64,000 nt of DNA, taken from positions 5,766,001 through 5,830,000 of the forward strand of contig OZ244968.1 of the NCBI GenBank assembly GCA_965222645.1, written 5' to 3'. The notes under the pieces were generated by a model that was not told where the DNA came from, did not search any database, and saw nothing but the letters and a program-made list of their open reading frames with translations. Positions 34,471-43,657 of this stretch are shown here, in pieces. Both the position numbers and the translations under genes were made by a program. The DNA comes from JABDMH01 sp965222645 (GTDB lineage Bacteria > Bacteroidota > Bacteroidia > Chitinophagales > Saprospiraceae). Every line of letters begins with the position of its first letter. Position 1 is the stretch's first letter.

Positions 34471-35247
34471 ATGAGTAAACACATTTCATTTATACTCATC
34501 TCCTCCATCCTGCTTTCTTCGGCATGTGGTAAGAAAGCCAAGCAACAAATGGCCTTGAAAGATGAGCAGATTAAGCATCTTCGAGAAGAACTAAATCACC
34601 TGAAAGGGACTAACACGAGCCTTCTTGAGCGACTGTCAGATCTTTCTGTGATAAATAAAACCGGAGCAGAAAGCATCCAGAAGTCTATCGAATCGATAAG
34701 TCAACAATATGAATACATCGAAGATCTGACCACCAAAATTCAGATGAAAGATTCTCTAAACCTCACATTGGTGATGAATCTCAAAAGATCACTCGCTGAC
34801 GTCGATGATCAGGATGTTCAGGTGGAGGTAAGAGGAGGGGTGGTTTATGTTTCAATTTCCGACCGGATGTTGTTTCAGTCAGGTAGCTCGACAATAACAG
34901 AGGAGGCGATGAATGTCCTTGGTAAACTGGCCGGTGTCCTTAACGATCACGACGATCTGAATATTCTCGTCGAGGGTCACACCGATAATATCCCGATAAG
35001 GACCGGTTGTCTGGAGGACAACTGGGATTTGAGTGTAAAAAGAGCTACTTCAGTCGTAAGGACATTGCAAGACGAATACTTCGTCTCTCCGGAAAGAATG
35101 ACTGCTGGGGGCAGAGCCGAATATTTGCCTAAGACCAGCAATGAGGATGAATTTGGTCGCAGTCTCAATCGACGTACTGAGATTATAATTACGCCAAAAC
35201 TCGACCAATTCTTCCGATTGCTCGAGGCGCCTAAGCTGGCAGGATAA
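34471..35247 (+). CDS. OmpA/MotB-domain lipoprotein
   Basis: 258 residues from ATG 34471 (an ORF start at 34405 adds 22 non-signal residues). Lipoprotein signal SFILISSILLSSAC (Cys19). Residues about 25-115 are a coiled coil (KDEQIKHLREELNHLKG). The OmpA-like peptidoglycan-binding domain is at about 125-240: VEVRGGVVYVSISDRMLFQS, ILVEGHTDNIPIRTG, NWDLSVKRATSVVRTL, AGGRAEYLPKTSN, RSLNRRTEIII. It anchors the outer membrane to peptidoglycan. Single gene. Confidence 0.92.
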   Translation: MSKHISFILISSILLSSACGKKAKQQMALKDEQIKHLREELNHLKGTNTSLLERLSDLSVINKTGAESIQKSIESISQQYEYIEDLTTKIQMKDSLNLTLVMNLKRSLADVDDQDVQVEVRGGVVYVSISDRMLFQSGSSTITEEAMNVLGKLAGVLNDHDDLNILVEGHTDNIPIRTGCLEDNWDLSVKRATSVVRTLQDEYFVSPERMTAGGRAEYLPKTSNEDEFGRSLNRRTEIIITPKLDQFFRLLEAPKLAG

Positions 35248-35560
35248 ACCCGTGTTGTGTGGTATTACAGTTCCTCTTTATGATTTAATCAAACTCTGCT
35301 TTTTCCATCTTGATGCCATTTGACAATTGTCACTCTTAATCCGGACATGGCTCCTGATAGATACATCTATATGTTGTATGGCGGTGGCACTCAGTACTCT
35401 TACGTTGCAATGAATTATTGCACAGGCTGTATACTAAAGTTTGGTACGGTTTTAGCCACCTGGTAATTGTCCTTCCCCTAAATACCATTTCTGTGAGGAC
35501 TAGTTTGAGTGATTCCCTTCTTTGCGGTGTAACCTTCTTTAATAATTAGGAAAAGATTAT
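35248..35560. other. Intergenic, nothing recognised
   Basis: It lies between the OmpA-type gene and the next plus-strand gene. I see no RNA, repeat or terminator with a clear stem and T-run. Confidence 0.45.
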
Positions 35561-36274
35561 ATGACCATGAATCGCATTGTGAGTCTACTCGTGTTATTGA
35601 TTTTGATTTTTACTGCAGTTTCAGCAATTGCCCAAATTAATTTTTCGGATCAAGGCGGAGGTTTCGGCCCTTATGTTGGATTAGTAAAATCCAACCTGGG
35701 ACAACATTTGTCGGGAGGGGAAAAACAAGGAATTTCTGATATGCATCAGGGATTTGAGCTGGGATTTAAAAGTGAGCTATATCGCACGAGATGGATGCGG
35801 GGAAATCTGATGGCAGGATATATGCAATACGGCTCTAAAGAATATTACAGCGTTGAGAATACCGTAAACCCTGTGGAAGTTGATCTTTCTGCAGTGAAGG
35901 TCGCATTAAATCCAATTTTATTTAAAGTAGGTGGAGACAACATCCACGGATATTTCGGAGGCGGTGCCTATGGCTCCTATTTGATTAAGCAATCCATTTC
36001 CCAACCTGATCTGTCGGAGCAGTACTGGAGTGGAGAGCGCGAAATCAAGAGTGCAGATGCCGGCCTGGATTTTGTGGCTGGAATTCACTTGTATCATTTT
36101 GATATTGAAGCGCATGCTCAATATGGCCTTCTCGATCTGGGAACGCGATGGGACGGATCGGCTGTAAAGCAGCAGTTTTATGGTATTCACATTGCTTATC
36201 TGTACGTAAATCAGCATGTCACTCGAAAATCATGTCGTGATCATCGAGATAAAATAGGGAGGGGTTTCAATTGA
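35561..36274 (+). CDS. Outer-membrane beta-barrel-like protein
   Basis: 237 residues with a signal peptide (IVSLLVLLILIFTAVSAIAQ; ATG at 35561 or 35567). The rest alternates short hydrophobic/amphipathic strands with turns (GGFGPYVGLVKSNLG, MRGNLMAGYMQYGSKEYY, GDNIHGYFGGGAYGSYLI, FVAGIHLYHFDIEAHAQYGL, YGIHIAYLYVN), as in small porin-like outer-membrane proteins of Bacteroidota. It lacks a terminal aromatic residue: the tail is a basic KSCRDHRDKIGRGFN extension, which is unusual. Function unknown. Confidence 0.65.
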   Translation: MTMNRIVSLLVLLILIFTAVSAIAQINFSDQGGGFGPYVGLVKSNLGQHLSGGEKQGISDMHQGFELGFKSELYRTRWMRGNLMAGYMQYGSKEYYSVENTVNPVEVDLSAVKVALNPILFKVGGDNIHGYFGGGAYGSYLIKQSISQPDLSEQYWSGEREIKSADAGLDFVAGIHLYHFDIEAHAQYGLLDLGTRWDGSAVKQQFYGIHIAYLYVNQHVTRKSCRDHRDKIGRGFN

Positions 36275-36440
36275 TGTCGAAAAATAAAAGACTCTAAACT
36301 CGAACTAATCAACAGTTCGTTTCTATTGAAAATAGAAAAAGTGATATCCGAAAAATAAACCATTCAACTATATTTTCACTTAGACGATTTGACGCATTTT
36401 CTATCCGTAGAGAGTGCGTTTCTTCTTTTGAATAAATGGC

Positions 36441-36470
36441 AAAAAAAAGGCGACTCGATGACGAGCCACC
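36441..36470 (-). terminator. Rho-independent terminator of the M12B-type protease gene
   Basis: On the minus strand the stem GGTGGCTCG - TCAT - CGAGTCGCC (nine pairs, two of them G-U) is followed by eight Ts. It starts 32 bases after the protease stop codon and so ends that transcript. Confidence 0.85.
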
Positions 36471-36501
36471 TTTCATCACAGAATCATATCATCAGCCTTC
36501 T

Positions 36502-39474
36502 CTATTTTACAACCAATATTTTCTTCGATTGTACCACCTGATTATCAACCCTCAGCGTGATAAACAAGAGACCACCGGGAAGATCATATTTGCTGAAATT
36601 CAAGTCAAGCTTCCTCCTCTTATCAACTGGAATAAGACAGAGGGGCCTGCTTAAGGCGTCAGATATCATGATTTCACCATTCTCCACTGTGCGATTAAAA
36701 TCCAACACCGCAAAGTTTTTTGCCGGGTTTGGATATATCGAAAGATCTAAATTCCCCCCTGCTATCCCAGCACTCAGACCCAGAGGAATGACACAAGAGC
36801 TCACCTCACCTAGAGATATTAAGAGCGATTGATTATTAGTGCCATTTTCAAAGCCATCTGATAATTCAACTCTGACAGACGTGACGGAGCCCGTAATATT
36901 GACTGAGGCAGATTCCACCTGATCTCCCCGATAAGTATCAAAAACCTTCTCTCCTGTACCGTCATCATAATACACTGTGGCGGTCTCGATAAAACGATCA
37001 CTTGCCTTTCCTCTGGTCCTTGAATCGAGCCCCGTAATCTCGAAAGCGACATCCTGATTTCCATCGGGAAAATTCAACGTACTGGAAGCATAATTGGGCC
37101 CGCTGTGGGCAATTACTGAAGGATTGAAAACGGAAATCAATGGATCGGTACAGTCGTCATCGCAAAAATCCGGGATGCCGTCTCCGTCGCTATCTATGTT
37201 GTCATCACCACCCTCACATATGTCATCGGCATTGCAAACGCTGTCGTCATCATCATCAGGGCACGGTACTCCAGTAGAACAATAGTTCACAGGGCTTAAA
37301 GAGATCTGTTGCCCCGGACTGTGCGCATCATAACCATCACTCAGGCTGACTGTGATCCGATTTACAATTCCCTGGATTACCACTGTTGCCGAGTTTACGT
37401 TTGCACCACTGTATGTGTCATGTACGACTTCCTGGTTATTGGCATCGAGATATTTCACAGTCGCTATGTCCTCATAGCGCTGGATGGGATTACCGTTCAA
37501 TTTTGCACTGAGATTACTGATGGTGAAATTGGCATCCCGGCTATCCAATTCCAGGGTTACTTTTGACTCAGAAGTTCCGTCGCCGATGTGAGAAAGTGGA
37601 TTAGCATCGAAAGACTTAGTTGCTTCTGTGCAATCACAGGCATCTACCGGAGTACCCGAGCACATGCAGTTCATATCAAGAAGGTCATTTTCAGTGCATA
37701 TGTCTCCATCATCACATGGTGCCCCGGGATATTCCTGATCATTACTGTCATTACAATCAGTGTTATTAAGCACATAACCCGGTGGGGGTGTGCAATCTTC
37801 GATCGATTTGTTTGGATCTCCATATCCATCTCCATCACTGTCAGCGTAATAGAGAAGTGTTTCCGAATTCGTAAAACTTGCACTGGCAGCATCGTTAGAT
37901 TGGTTGTCGTCAATTTCGCCATTGGGATTTGCCGAGGCAGCTGAAAATATATGACTGCCCAATGCGGTCTGAAGCGGCGGCAAAGACACATCTTGAGACT
38001 GGCCACTTGACAGGGTTCCAGTCCAATTAAACTGTTGATTTGTAGCGCCGTCTACATTGTACAATATTTCTACAGATGTAAGTACTGCTGTACCCTCGTT
38101 GGTGAGGGTGACGATGGGATCGATGGTCGTTCCACATAGATCGCCTGCAGGCTGAATGACAGTGCTAATCGATGCATCAGCTGAAGACTGACTACATGGC
38201 GTGAGGCAAGGGGCATTATACACTCGATCCCGGATGAGATCTCCTGGCTGGGGTCCGAAACCGAGGTTAAAATCAATCCCTACTCCAGACACCAAATGAC
38301 AATAACTCATGATGGTGCCTGCGCTGGGCAAAGGGCCATCGCAACCCTCACTATAACCAGCTGCCGGACCACACCCGTCGATTGCCGTGTTGTTACCATT
38401 CCATGCACAAGCATGTGTATGTTGAGAACCCAAATTGTGTCCGATCTCGTGCGTGAGCACCTCGATCGTCCAACTATAGGCTGGCACTGTCTGGAATGAA
38501 GTGCCTATTGCACTGTATCCAACACCGTAAAATGCATTGCACAGGACGTTGAGATAGGCAATCCCGCCACCTCCGTTTACACCGACCAGGTGAGCGAGAT
38601 CTCCGTTGTATTGTCCGTTTAATGCATTTCTGAATTGTGTCAGGTAGTTACTGGTGTTGGGGCCGGAATAGGGATCTGGCTGGTCCCAAACTTTTATTTC
38701 ACTTACAGTCAGGTTTATGGATTCCTGAGCGTACAAGAACGCCACTTGCCCAAATGCATCCATCACATAATTAGAGGCCGTTTGCACACCACCTTTCGCC
38801 AGGACGAGATCGTAATCCACTTCGATATACATCCTTACACAGTTGTCCGGATTTGGGGCCACACGCTGGAGATCGTTTTCGCTGCTGTTTTGATGGTGTT
38901 CATCTGTCACAAAGCAATCAAAGGGGTTGCTGACATTCACCTCTCCCTCCTCGAAATAAAGATAGCGGGTGCCATTCTCCTCCTTAATGAGATTAAATGT
39001 CAAGCCGTCATGGGCTACAATCCCCGAAAGCTGGCCATTGGAGATCGCAATGGCAGCGATTCCTTTTTTCCGGTCTTCAATTACTCCCCAGTAGAAGAGA
39101 CTTTGAGAGAGGTCGATGGGAACTCCTGATGAGGTGTGGGCCTGGAAATCTGATGTTGTAAAGCTCGTCCGTTGCAACTTGATTTGCAGGTGGCCCCTTG
39201 ATGTCGGGATTTTGATTTTGATCATGTTATCCCTGTTTTGAGAAAGTCTGACAAACTCGTCATCTTTCAACTGCAGGATTTCAGCCTTTTTAATTGCAGC
39301 AATTTGTTCAGGTTTTTCTCTTGAAAGATCACCTTTTAAAGAAAAGAGATCATAAGATGTAAAAGATTCGATTGGTTGGGATTTCAGTTTTCTCGCGTTG
39401 AAATTTTGCGCATGCGCCTGATAAGTTAATACCAATAGGCACACTGTTACAATGAGTACATTGTGTCGATTCAT
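36502..39474 (-). CDS. Secreted reprolysin-like (M12B-type) metalloprotease with T9SS sorting domain
   Basis: 990 residues from ATG 39474, signal peptide (VLIVTVCLLVLTYQAHAQ). N-terminal prodomain (about 25-210); catalytic domain with VRMYIEVDYDLVLAKGGVQT and the zinc motif THEIGHNLGSQHTHAC (HExxHxxGxxH, about residue 342), followed by GTIMSYCHLV (Met-turn). Then a CARDB-like part (ISTVIQPAGDLCGTTIDPIV), calcium-binding thrombospondin-3-like repeats (DSDGDGYGDPN; DSDGDGIPDFCDDDC), two related beta domains (FDANPLSHIGDGTSESKVTL; FNPSVIAHSGPNYASSTL) and a type A T9SS domain (LDLSIYPNPAKNFAVLDF). Probably released or surface-bound. Terminator follows at 36441-36470. Confidence 0.93.
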   Translation of the reverse strand: MNRHNVLIVTVCLLVLTYQAHAQNFNARKLKSQPIESFTSYDLFSLKGDLSREKPEQIAAIKKAEILQLKDDEFVRLSQNRDNMIKIKIPTSRGHLQIKLQRTSFTTSDFQAHTSSGVPIDLSQSLFYWGVIEDRKKGIAAIAISNGQLSGIVAHDGLTFNLIKEENGTRYLYFEEGEVNVSNPFDCFVTDEHHQNSSENDLQRVAPNPDNCVRMYIEVDYDLVLAKGGVQTASNYVMDAFGQVAFLYAQESINLTVSEIKVWDQPDPYSGPNTSNYLTQFRNALNGQYNGDLAHLVGVNGGGGIAYLNVLCNAFYGVGYSAIGTSFQTVPAYSWTIEVLTHEIGHNLGSQHTHACAWNGNNTAIDGCGPAAGYSEGCDGPLPSAGTIMSYCHLVSGVGIDFNLGFGPQPGDLIRDRVYNAPCLTPCSQSSADASISTVIQPAGDLCGTTIDPIVTLTNEGTAVLTSVEILYNVDGATNQQFNWTGTLSSGQSQDVSLPPLQTALGSHIFSAASANPNGEIDDNQSNDAASASFTNSETLLYYADSDGDGYGDPNKSIEDCTPPPGYVLNNTDCNDSNDQEYPGAPCDDGDICTENDLLDMNCMCSGTPVDACDCTEATKSFDANPLSHIGDGTSESKVTLELDSRDANFTISNLSAKLNGNPIQRYEDIATVKYLDANNQEVVHDTYSGANVNSATVVIQGIVNRITVSLSDGYDAHSPGQQISLSPVNYCSTGVPCPDDDDDSVCNADDICEGGDDNIDSDGDGIPDFCDDDCTDPLISVFNPSVIAHSGPNYASSTLNFPDGNQDVAFEITGLDSRTRGKASDRFIETATVYYDDGTGEKVFDTYRGDQVESASVNITGSVTSVRVELSDGFENGTNNQSLLISLGEVSSCVIPLGLSAGIAGGNLDLSIYPNPAKNFAVLDFNRTVENGEIMISDALSRPLCLIPVDKRRKLDLNFSKYDLPGGLLFITLRVDNQVVQSKKILVVK

Positions 39475-39649
39475 AGAACTCAATATTTAAGAACGTTAAA
39501 TAATGCAGTCCGAGAGGTTCGATCTGAAAAATAGAGGAAAAGTGGGTCGGGTGGTCCGAATAGTAAAGTTATAACGTGAGTAAGCGCAAGATATTTTCCA
39601 GGTTTGAGATGAAATTTATTTACACTCGTTTTACATTATAGATAGATCA

Positions 39650-40888
39650 TTAGTCATCAATTGCGGAATAAACCATTTGCCTCATTTTTGTGCCATAATA
39701 ATTAGTATAAGGCCAGCTTTGGGTCATCAGAATAGCTATCATCTTCTCCCTGGGATCAATAAGAAAATAGGTGTTGAAAGCACCACTCCAATAATATGCC
39801 CCTTCACTTCCCGGTAATCGCACGTCAGAGACGTCTGTACGGATTCCAAATCCCAATCCAAAGCCATTGCCAGATGAGTACTTGAGGCCCTCGATGTGAT
39901 TGTCCGTCATGAGTTCTAATGTTTTCCTACCGACAATTCGTTTGCCGTTATAACTTCCCAAGTTAAGGAGCATTTGGCCGAATTTTAGATAGTCTGCCGC
40001 GGTCGAATACAGTCCATGAGTACCTCCAAATACAGTGTTGCCACTGGAGGGACTCCACTGATCAATTGATTGCAGTGTGCCATCCTCTTGCAATGCATGT
40101 AATCCCGCGATGCGCTCAGAATTCTCTTCAGGGACGTTGTAACCTGTATCACTCATGCCCAGTGGTGTGAAGATGTACTCGTTCAGATAATCTTCTACGG
40201 TCTGACCGGAAAAATGTTCTATTAACACTGCCAGTACATCGGTTGCAGCACTGTAGTTCCACTGTGCTCCGGGATGTCCCATCAGGGGATGAGACAACAG
40301 AGCATCTACTCTCTCGGCAATGGATTTGTGTGGCTTTTGATACAGCAGGGCAGCTAGTTTCTTTTCGTAATCTGATTGGCCGAGGCCATGCGAAAATCCC
40401 GCCGTATGAGATAGTAGATGCCAAATTAAAACGGGACTGTTGGGTTTTTCGAGATTGGACTCGATGTCACTCGGATCGCTGAGGACCATTAAATCTTCAA
40501 AGGCCGGGATATATTTGGAGACAGGATCAGTAAGTAAGAAGTGCCCTTGTTCGTAGAGTGTCATAAATGCGACTGAGATAATAGGTTTCGTCATCGATTG
40601 GATATAAAATATTTTGTCTTCAGTCATCAGATCCTTTTTCTTCATCTGACTATGTCCAAAGGCAGTATTCTGGGCTACCTGGCCTTTTCGATAAATCAAA
40701 CTGACTGCACCTGCTACACGACCTTCTGAGATTTCTGTTTTAATAAAATTTGAATAGCGCTCCAATCCGATCTCAGAAAGTCCTGCTTTTTCTACCGCTG
40801 TCTGGCCATAAATACTATAGCCAATCAAAGAGAAAAATAAGGTTGGTATAAATAGGTTGAGTTTTGATCTTTTTATCTTATCACTCAT
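39650..40888 (-). CDS. Serine hydrolase, class C beta-lactamase/EstB type
   Basis: 412 residues with an N-terminal hydrophobic segment (LNLFIPTLFFSLIGYSIYGQ) acting as a signal peptide. SxxK motif SMTKP (about residue 97) gives the nucleophile; YSAATDV (about 212) is the Y-x-A/N motif; GTHGLYSTAADYLKF and the GSEGAYYWSGAF box near 370 complete the family pattern. These enzymes are esterases, peptidases or beta-lactamases; class cannot be told from sequence alone. The gene lies 22 bases downstream of the dehydrogenase gene on the same strand, so the two may be an operon. Confidence 0.92.
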   Translation of the reverse strand: MSDKIKRSKLNLFIPTLFFSLIGYSIYGQTAVEKAGLSEIGLERYSNFIKTEISEGRVAGAVSLIYRKGQVAQNTAFGHSQMKKKDLMTEDKIFYIQSMTKPIISVAFMTLYEQGHFLLTDPVSKYIPAFEDLMVLSDPSDIESNLEKPNSPVLIWHLLSHTAGFSHGLGQSDYEKKLAALLYQKPHKSIAERVDALLSHPLMGHPGAQWNYSAATDVLAVLIEHFSGQTVEDYLNEYIFTPLGMSDTGYNVPEENSERIAGLHALQEDGTLQSIDQWSPSSGNTVFGGTHGLYSTAADYLKFGQMLLNLGSYNGKRIVGRKTLELMTDNHIEGLKYSSGNGFGLGFGIRTDVSDVRLPGSEGAYYWSGAFNTYFLIDPREKMIAILMTQSWPYTNYYGTKMRQMVYSAIDD

Positions 40889-40910
40889 AGGTACAGATTT
40901 ATAGTATTAA

Positions 40911-41876
40911 TTATTTTATTTCATGGGGTATCTGTCCGGACTGATAATATTTGACTATATTTTCAGCTGCAAGACGTGCCATCGCATTCCTTGTCTCAAT
41001 CGTAGAGGAGCCAATGTGGGGAAGAACAACAGCGTTTTCCATCACCAGAAGAGGATTAGTCGATAGCATCGGCTCAGGATTTGTCACATCTAATCCGGCA
41101 CCCCAGATCTCTTTTTCTTTTAATGCCTGGATCAGGTCTGTTTCATTGTGTAATCCACCCCTGGCGGTATTAATAAAAATTGCACTTTTCTTCATGCTGG
41201 AGAAAGCAGCAGCATCGAATTTATTTGCTGTTGCTTGATTTAAGTTTGCATGTACAGATAGTACATCACTGTTCTTGAGTAGGTTATCATAGCTTACCAG
41301 GGAAGCACCTAATTTTTCTTCCGCTTCAATATTGCGGTTGCGGTTGTGATAAATTACATCCATGTTGTAGATCGCCTGGCATCGGCGTGCCATTTCATAC
41401 CCGATTGCGCCCAATCCAAAAATGCCTAAGGTTTTATTTTTTAGATCAAGCCCCAGATTAGCCTTTGGAATAAAATATTTCCAATTACCCTCTACTATTT
41501 TATTGTGTGTTGCAAACATTTTTCTCGCGACGGCAATCATGAGTGCAAAGGCAATTTCCGCAGTTGCCTCCGTAAGTACTCCGGGAGTGTTGCCGAGCCG
41601 TACACCATGATTTTTTGCGGCAGCCAAATCGATATTGTCATATCCCACTGCAAAAGTCGAGACAATGTCGAGATGGCTGCATTGATTGAAGAAGTGTGCA
41701 TCGATCTTATCCGCTGAGGTGCACAACAAGGCATTTTTGTCGAGACATGATTGAATCAGCTCAGACTGGAGCATGGGTCTCTCCAGGTGCCAGACCTCCA
41801 CTCTACAGTTGGCTTCTTCCAGGCATTCTTTAGCTTTATCGGGAAGGATTCTGCTTACGAAAACTTTTTTCGACAT
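40911..41876 (-). CDS. D-isomer-specific 2-hydroxyacid dehydrogenase (glyoxylate/hydroxypyruvate reductase-like)
   Basis: 321 residues from ATG 41876. NAD(P)-binding motif LGIFGLGAIGYEMARR (GxGxxG, about 148-163), substrate loop VGYDNIDLAAAKNHGVRLGN, catalytic Arg in INTARGGLHNETDLIQALK, Glu in GLDVTNPEPML, and His in VVLPHIGSSTIETR. The family interconverts 2-keto and 2-hydroxy acids, for example hydroxypyruvate or glyoxylate reduction. It has no signal peptide, so it acts in the cytosol. It lies between the Gfo/Idh and serine hydrolase genes, all on the minus strand. Confidence 0.93.
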   Translation of the reverse strand: MSKKVFVSRILPDKAKECLEEANCRVEVWHLERPMLQSELIQSCLDKNALLCTSADKIDAHFFNQCSHLDIVSTFAVGYDNIDLAAAKNHGVRLGNTPGVLTEATAEIAFALMIAVARKMFATHNKIVEGNWKYFIPKANLGLDLKNKTLGIFGLGAIGYEMARRCQAIYNMDVIYHNRNRNIEAEEKLGASLVSYDNLLKNSDVLSVHANLNQATANKFDAAAFSSMKKSAIFINTARGGLHNETDLIQALKEKEIWGAGLDVTNPEPMLSTNPLLVMENAVVLPHIGSSTIETRNAMARLAAENIVKYYQSGQIPHEIK

Positions 41877-42090
41877 TATTCGCAAAGTGATCGAGCACTA
41901 AAGTTAAATGCCTTTTCCGCCATCGAATAAAATAAATACCTCCTCACTATTCAGATTTTATTACTAAATGTTTGATCATTGGAATGGCAATCTTACCACG
42001 TTTCAAATTCAAAGGAATAAATTTTCGTTGCAATATAGAGTAAGATTTAGCTACTGACTTAACAGGTGCAATCAACGCAAAAAAAATGAA

Positions 42091-43518
42091 TTAAAAGTCT
42101 ACTCCTTTAAAATAGTTTGGCCTTACTGCCTGTGGCTGCAGGTCGGTCAATTCCGTGATTTTTACAGGCCTTTTTTCTTCAATACTTTTACGGGCGGCAA
42201 CGCCTATTAAAATACTCATCGCACCGTCCCTGCTTCCGGCTGCATGCTGCAGGGGGTCAGGAGCATTCTGATTTCTAAAGATCTTATCCTGCAGCCTCAC
42301 GTCTCCACCTCCATGGCCTCCACGAGATTGGCCTACCTTAATAACTTCAAAATCTTCAAAATTCTTCATCACAACGATCTCGTTGTAAGTTTCAAACTCT
42401 TCCTTCGCGGACTGGTCCATTTCTGCTGCATGCATCGCGGCCTGATCGGTTTTTTCCTTGTCCCTCCAGGGAATGTCCTGCCACGAATCCAGCCTGCCAT
42501 CCATTCCATTAAAAGCGATGCGCCATCCCTCGTATGGGGAGTAGGTAGTCAGGGAATAATTTACAAGAACGTCATTTGCGTATTTGATCTGCGCTGACAT
42601 TTTATCATAAATGTCAATCTCACCCCGCCATAAACAATTGTCCCTGACATATCCATCATATTTTTCGTTGTCCGTATAGAGCGCAGTAGATCTCTTGTCC
42701 TTTGTGATGTCCCAATAAAATTTGCATTTATCTGTATAGGCACAATTCCTGCAATTTGCTCCCCGGAAATGATTGTTTTTTCCATAATGTTCTAATGCTC
42801 CGTATGCAGAAACCTCGACTGGGTCGGAGTCGAGAAGCCAGTTGAGTAGGTCGAAGTGATGAGTGGCTTTATGTACCCATAAAGTACCCCCCATTGCCGT
42901 AATTCCATGCCACCTTCTGAAATAGCTTGCTCCGTGATAAATATTTAAGTACCAGTTGAAATCCACTGAGGTTATTTTACCTATCCGCTCCTCCTTGAGC
43001 AGTTCTTTGATTTTAGTTGGGTGTGGAGCCCACCGGTAATTAAAACCCACAATAATTTGCTTTCCAGATTTTCTCTCGGCATCGAGGATTGCCTGGCACT
43101 TTTCCGCCTCGGTGGTCAAGGGTTTTTCCGTGATCACTTGTATCCCTGCGTTCAGTCCTTTAATTATGAATTCATGGTGTGTTGCATCTACAGTGGTTAC
43201 AATAAGGACATCTGGTTTGATCTCACGCATCATCTGATCGAAATCTGTAAAAACGGGACAACTTACTCCCATAAATTTTTTTGCGTATTCCAGACGGCCG
43301 GGATTGATATCTGCAAGTGCGACAAACTCCAGGATGTCAGAATAACGGTCTACCAGATTTTTTCCCCAGAAAGAAGTACCCCGAACTCCCGTCCCAACAA
43401 GGGCTACTCTTTTTCTTGCAAAAAAAGTTTGGGAGGAAATTTGTTCAACGGCACCGGGCACTATTGATGCTGCACCAGCGGTAATTCCCGAGGATTTTAA
43501 AAAGGATCTTCTCTTCAT
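42091..43518 (-). CDS. Gfo/Idh/MocA-family oxidoreductase, Tat-exported
   Basis: 475 residues with a Tat signal (KRRSFLKSSGITAGAASIVP). Rossmann motif VALVGTGVRGTSFWGKNL (about 38-55), EKPLTTEAEKCQAIL with the catalytic Lys, GGTLWVHKATHHFDLLNWLL with the His. A cysteine cluster (RGANCRNCAYTDKCKFYW, about 255-270) is unusual for the family and could bind a metal. These enzymes are NAD(P)-dependent sugar or cyclitol dehydrogenases; exported versions with bound cofactor are known as glycosidase or oxidoreductase types. Substrate unknown. Divergent from glpK. Confidence 0.9.
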   Translation of the reverse strand: MKRRSFLKSSGITAGAASIVPGAVEQISSQTFFARKRVALVGTGVRGTSFWGKNLVDRYSDILEFVALADINPGRLEYAKKFMGVSCPVFTDFDQMMREIKPDVLIVTTVDATHHEFIIKGLNAGIQVITEKPLTTEAEKCQAILDAERKSGKQIIVGFNYRWAPHPTKIKELLKEERIGKITSVDFNWYLNIYHGASYFRRWHGITAMGGTLWVHKATHHFDLLNWLLDSDPVEVSAYGALEHYGKNNHFRGANCRNCAYTDKCKFYWDITKDKRSTALYTDNEKYDGYVRDNCLWRGEIDIYDKMSAQIKYANDVLVNYSLTTYSPYEGWRIAFNGMDGRLDSWQDIPWRDKEKTDQAAMHAAEMDQSAKEEFETYNEIVVMKNFEDFEVIKVGQSRGGHGGGDVRLQDKIFRNQNAPDPLQHAAGSRDGAMSILIGVAARKSIEEKRPVKITELTDLQPQAVRPNYFKGVDF

Positions 43519-43657
43519 TTTTCCATATCTAATTGTTGCACCAAAATAGCTGAATTTTAATTAATCTCAATATTGCTGCACATAGAAGCGAAAAATCTCG
43601 ATAGTATTTATTAAAATGGCATACTATTCACAAAGCTTTTAAAAAAACAGTCGGATC

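Noticed and set aside
36436..36654. A 72-residue plus-strand frame
   Set aside because: It covers the terminator and the 3' end of the M12B-type protease on the other strand.
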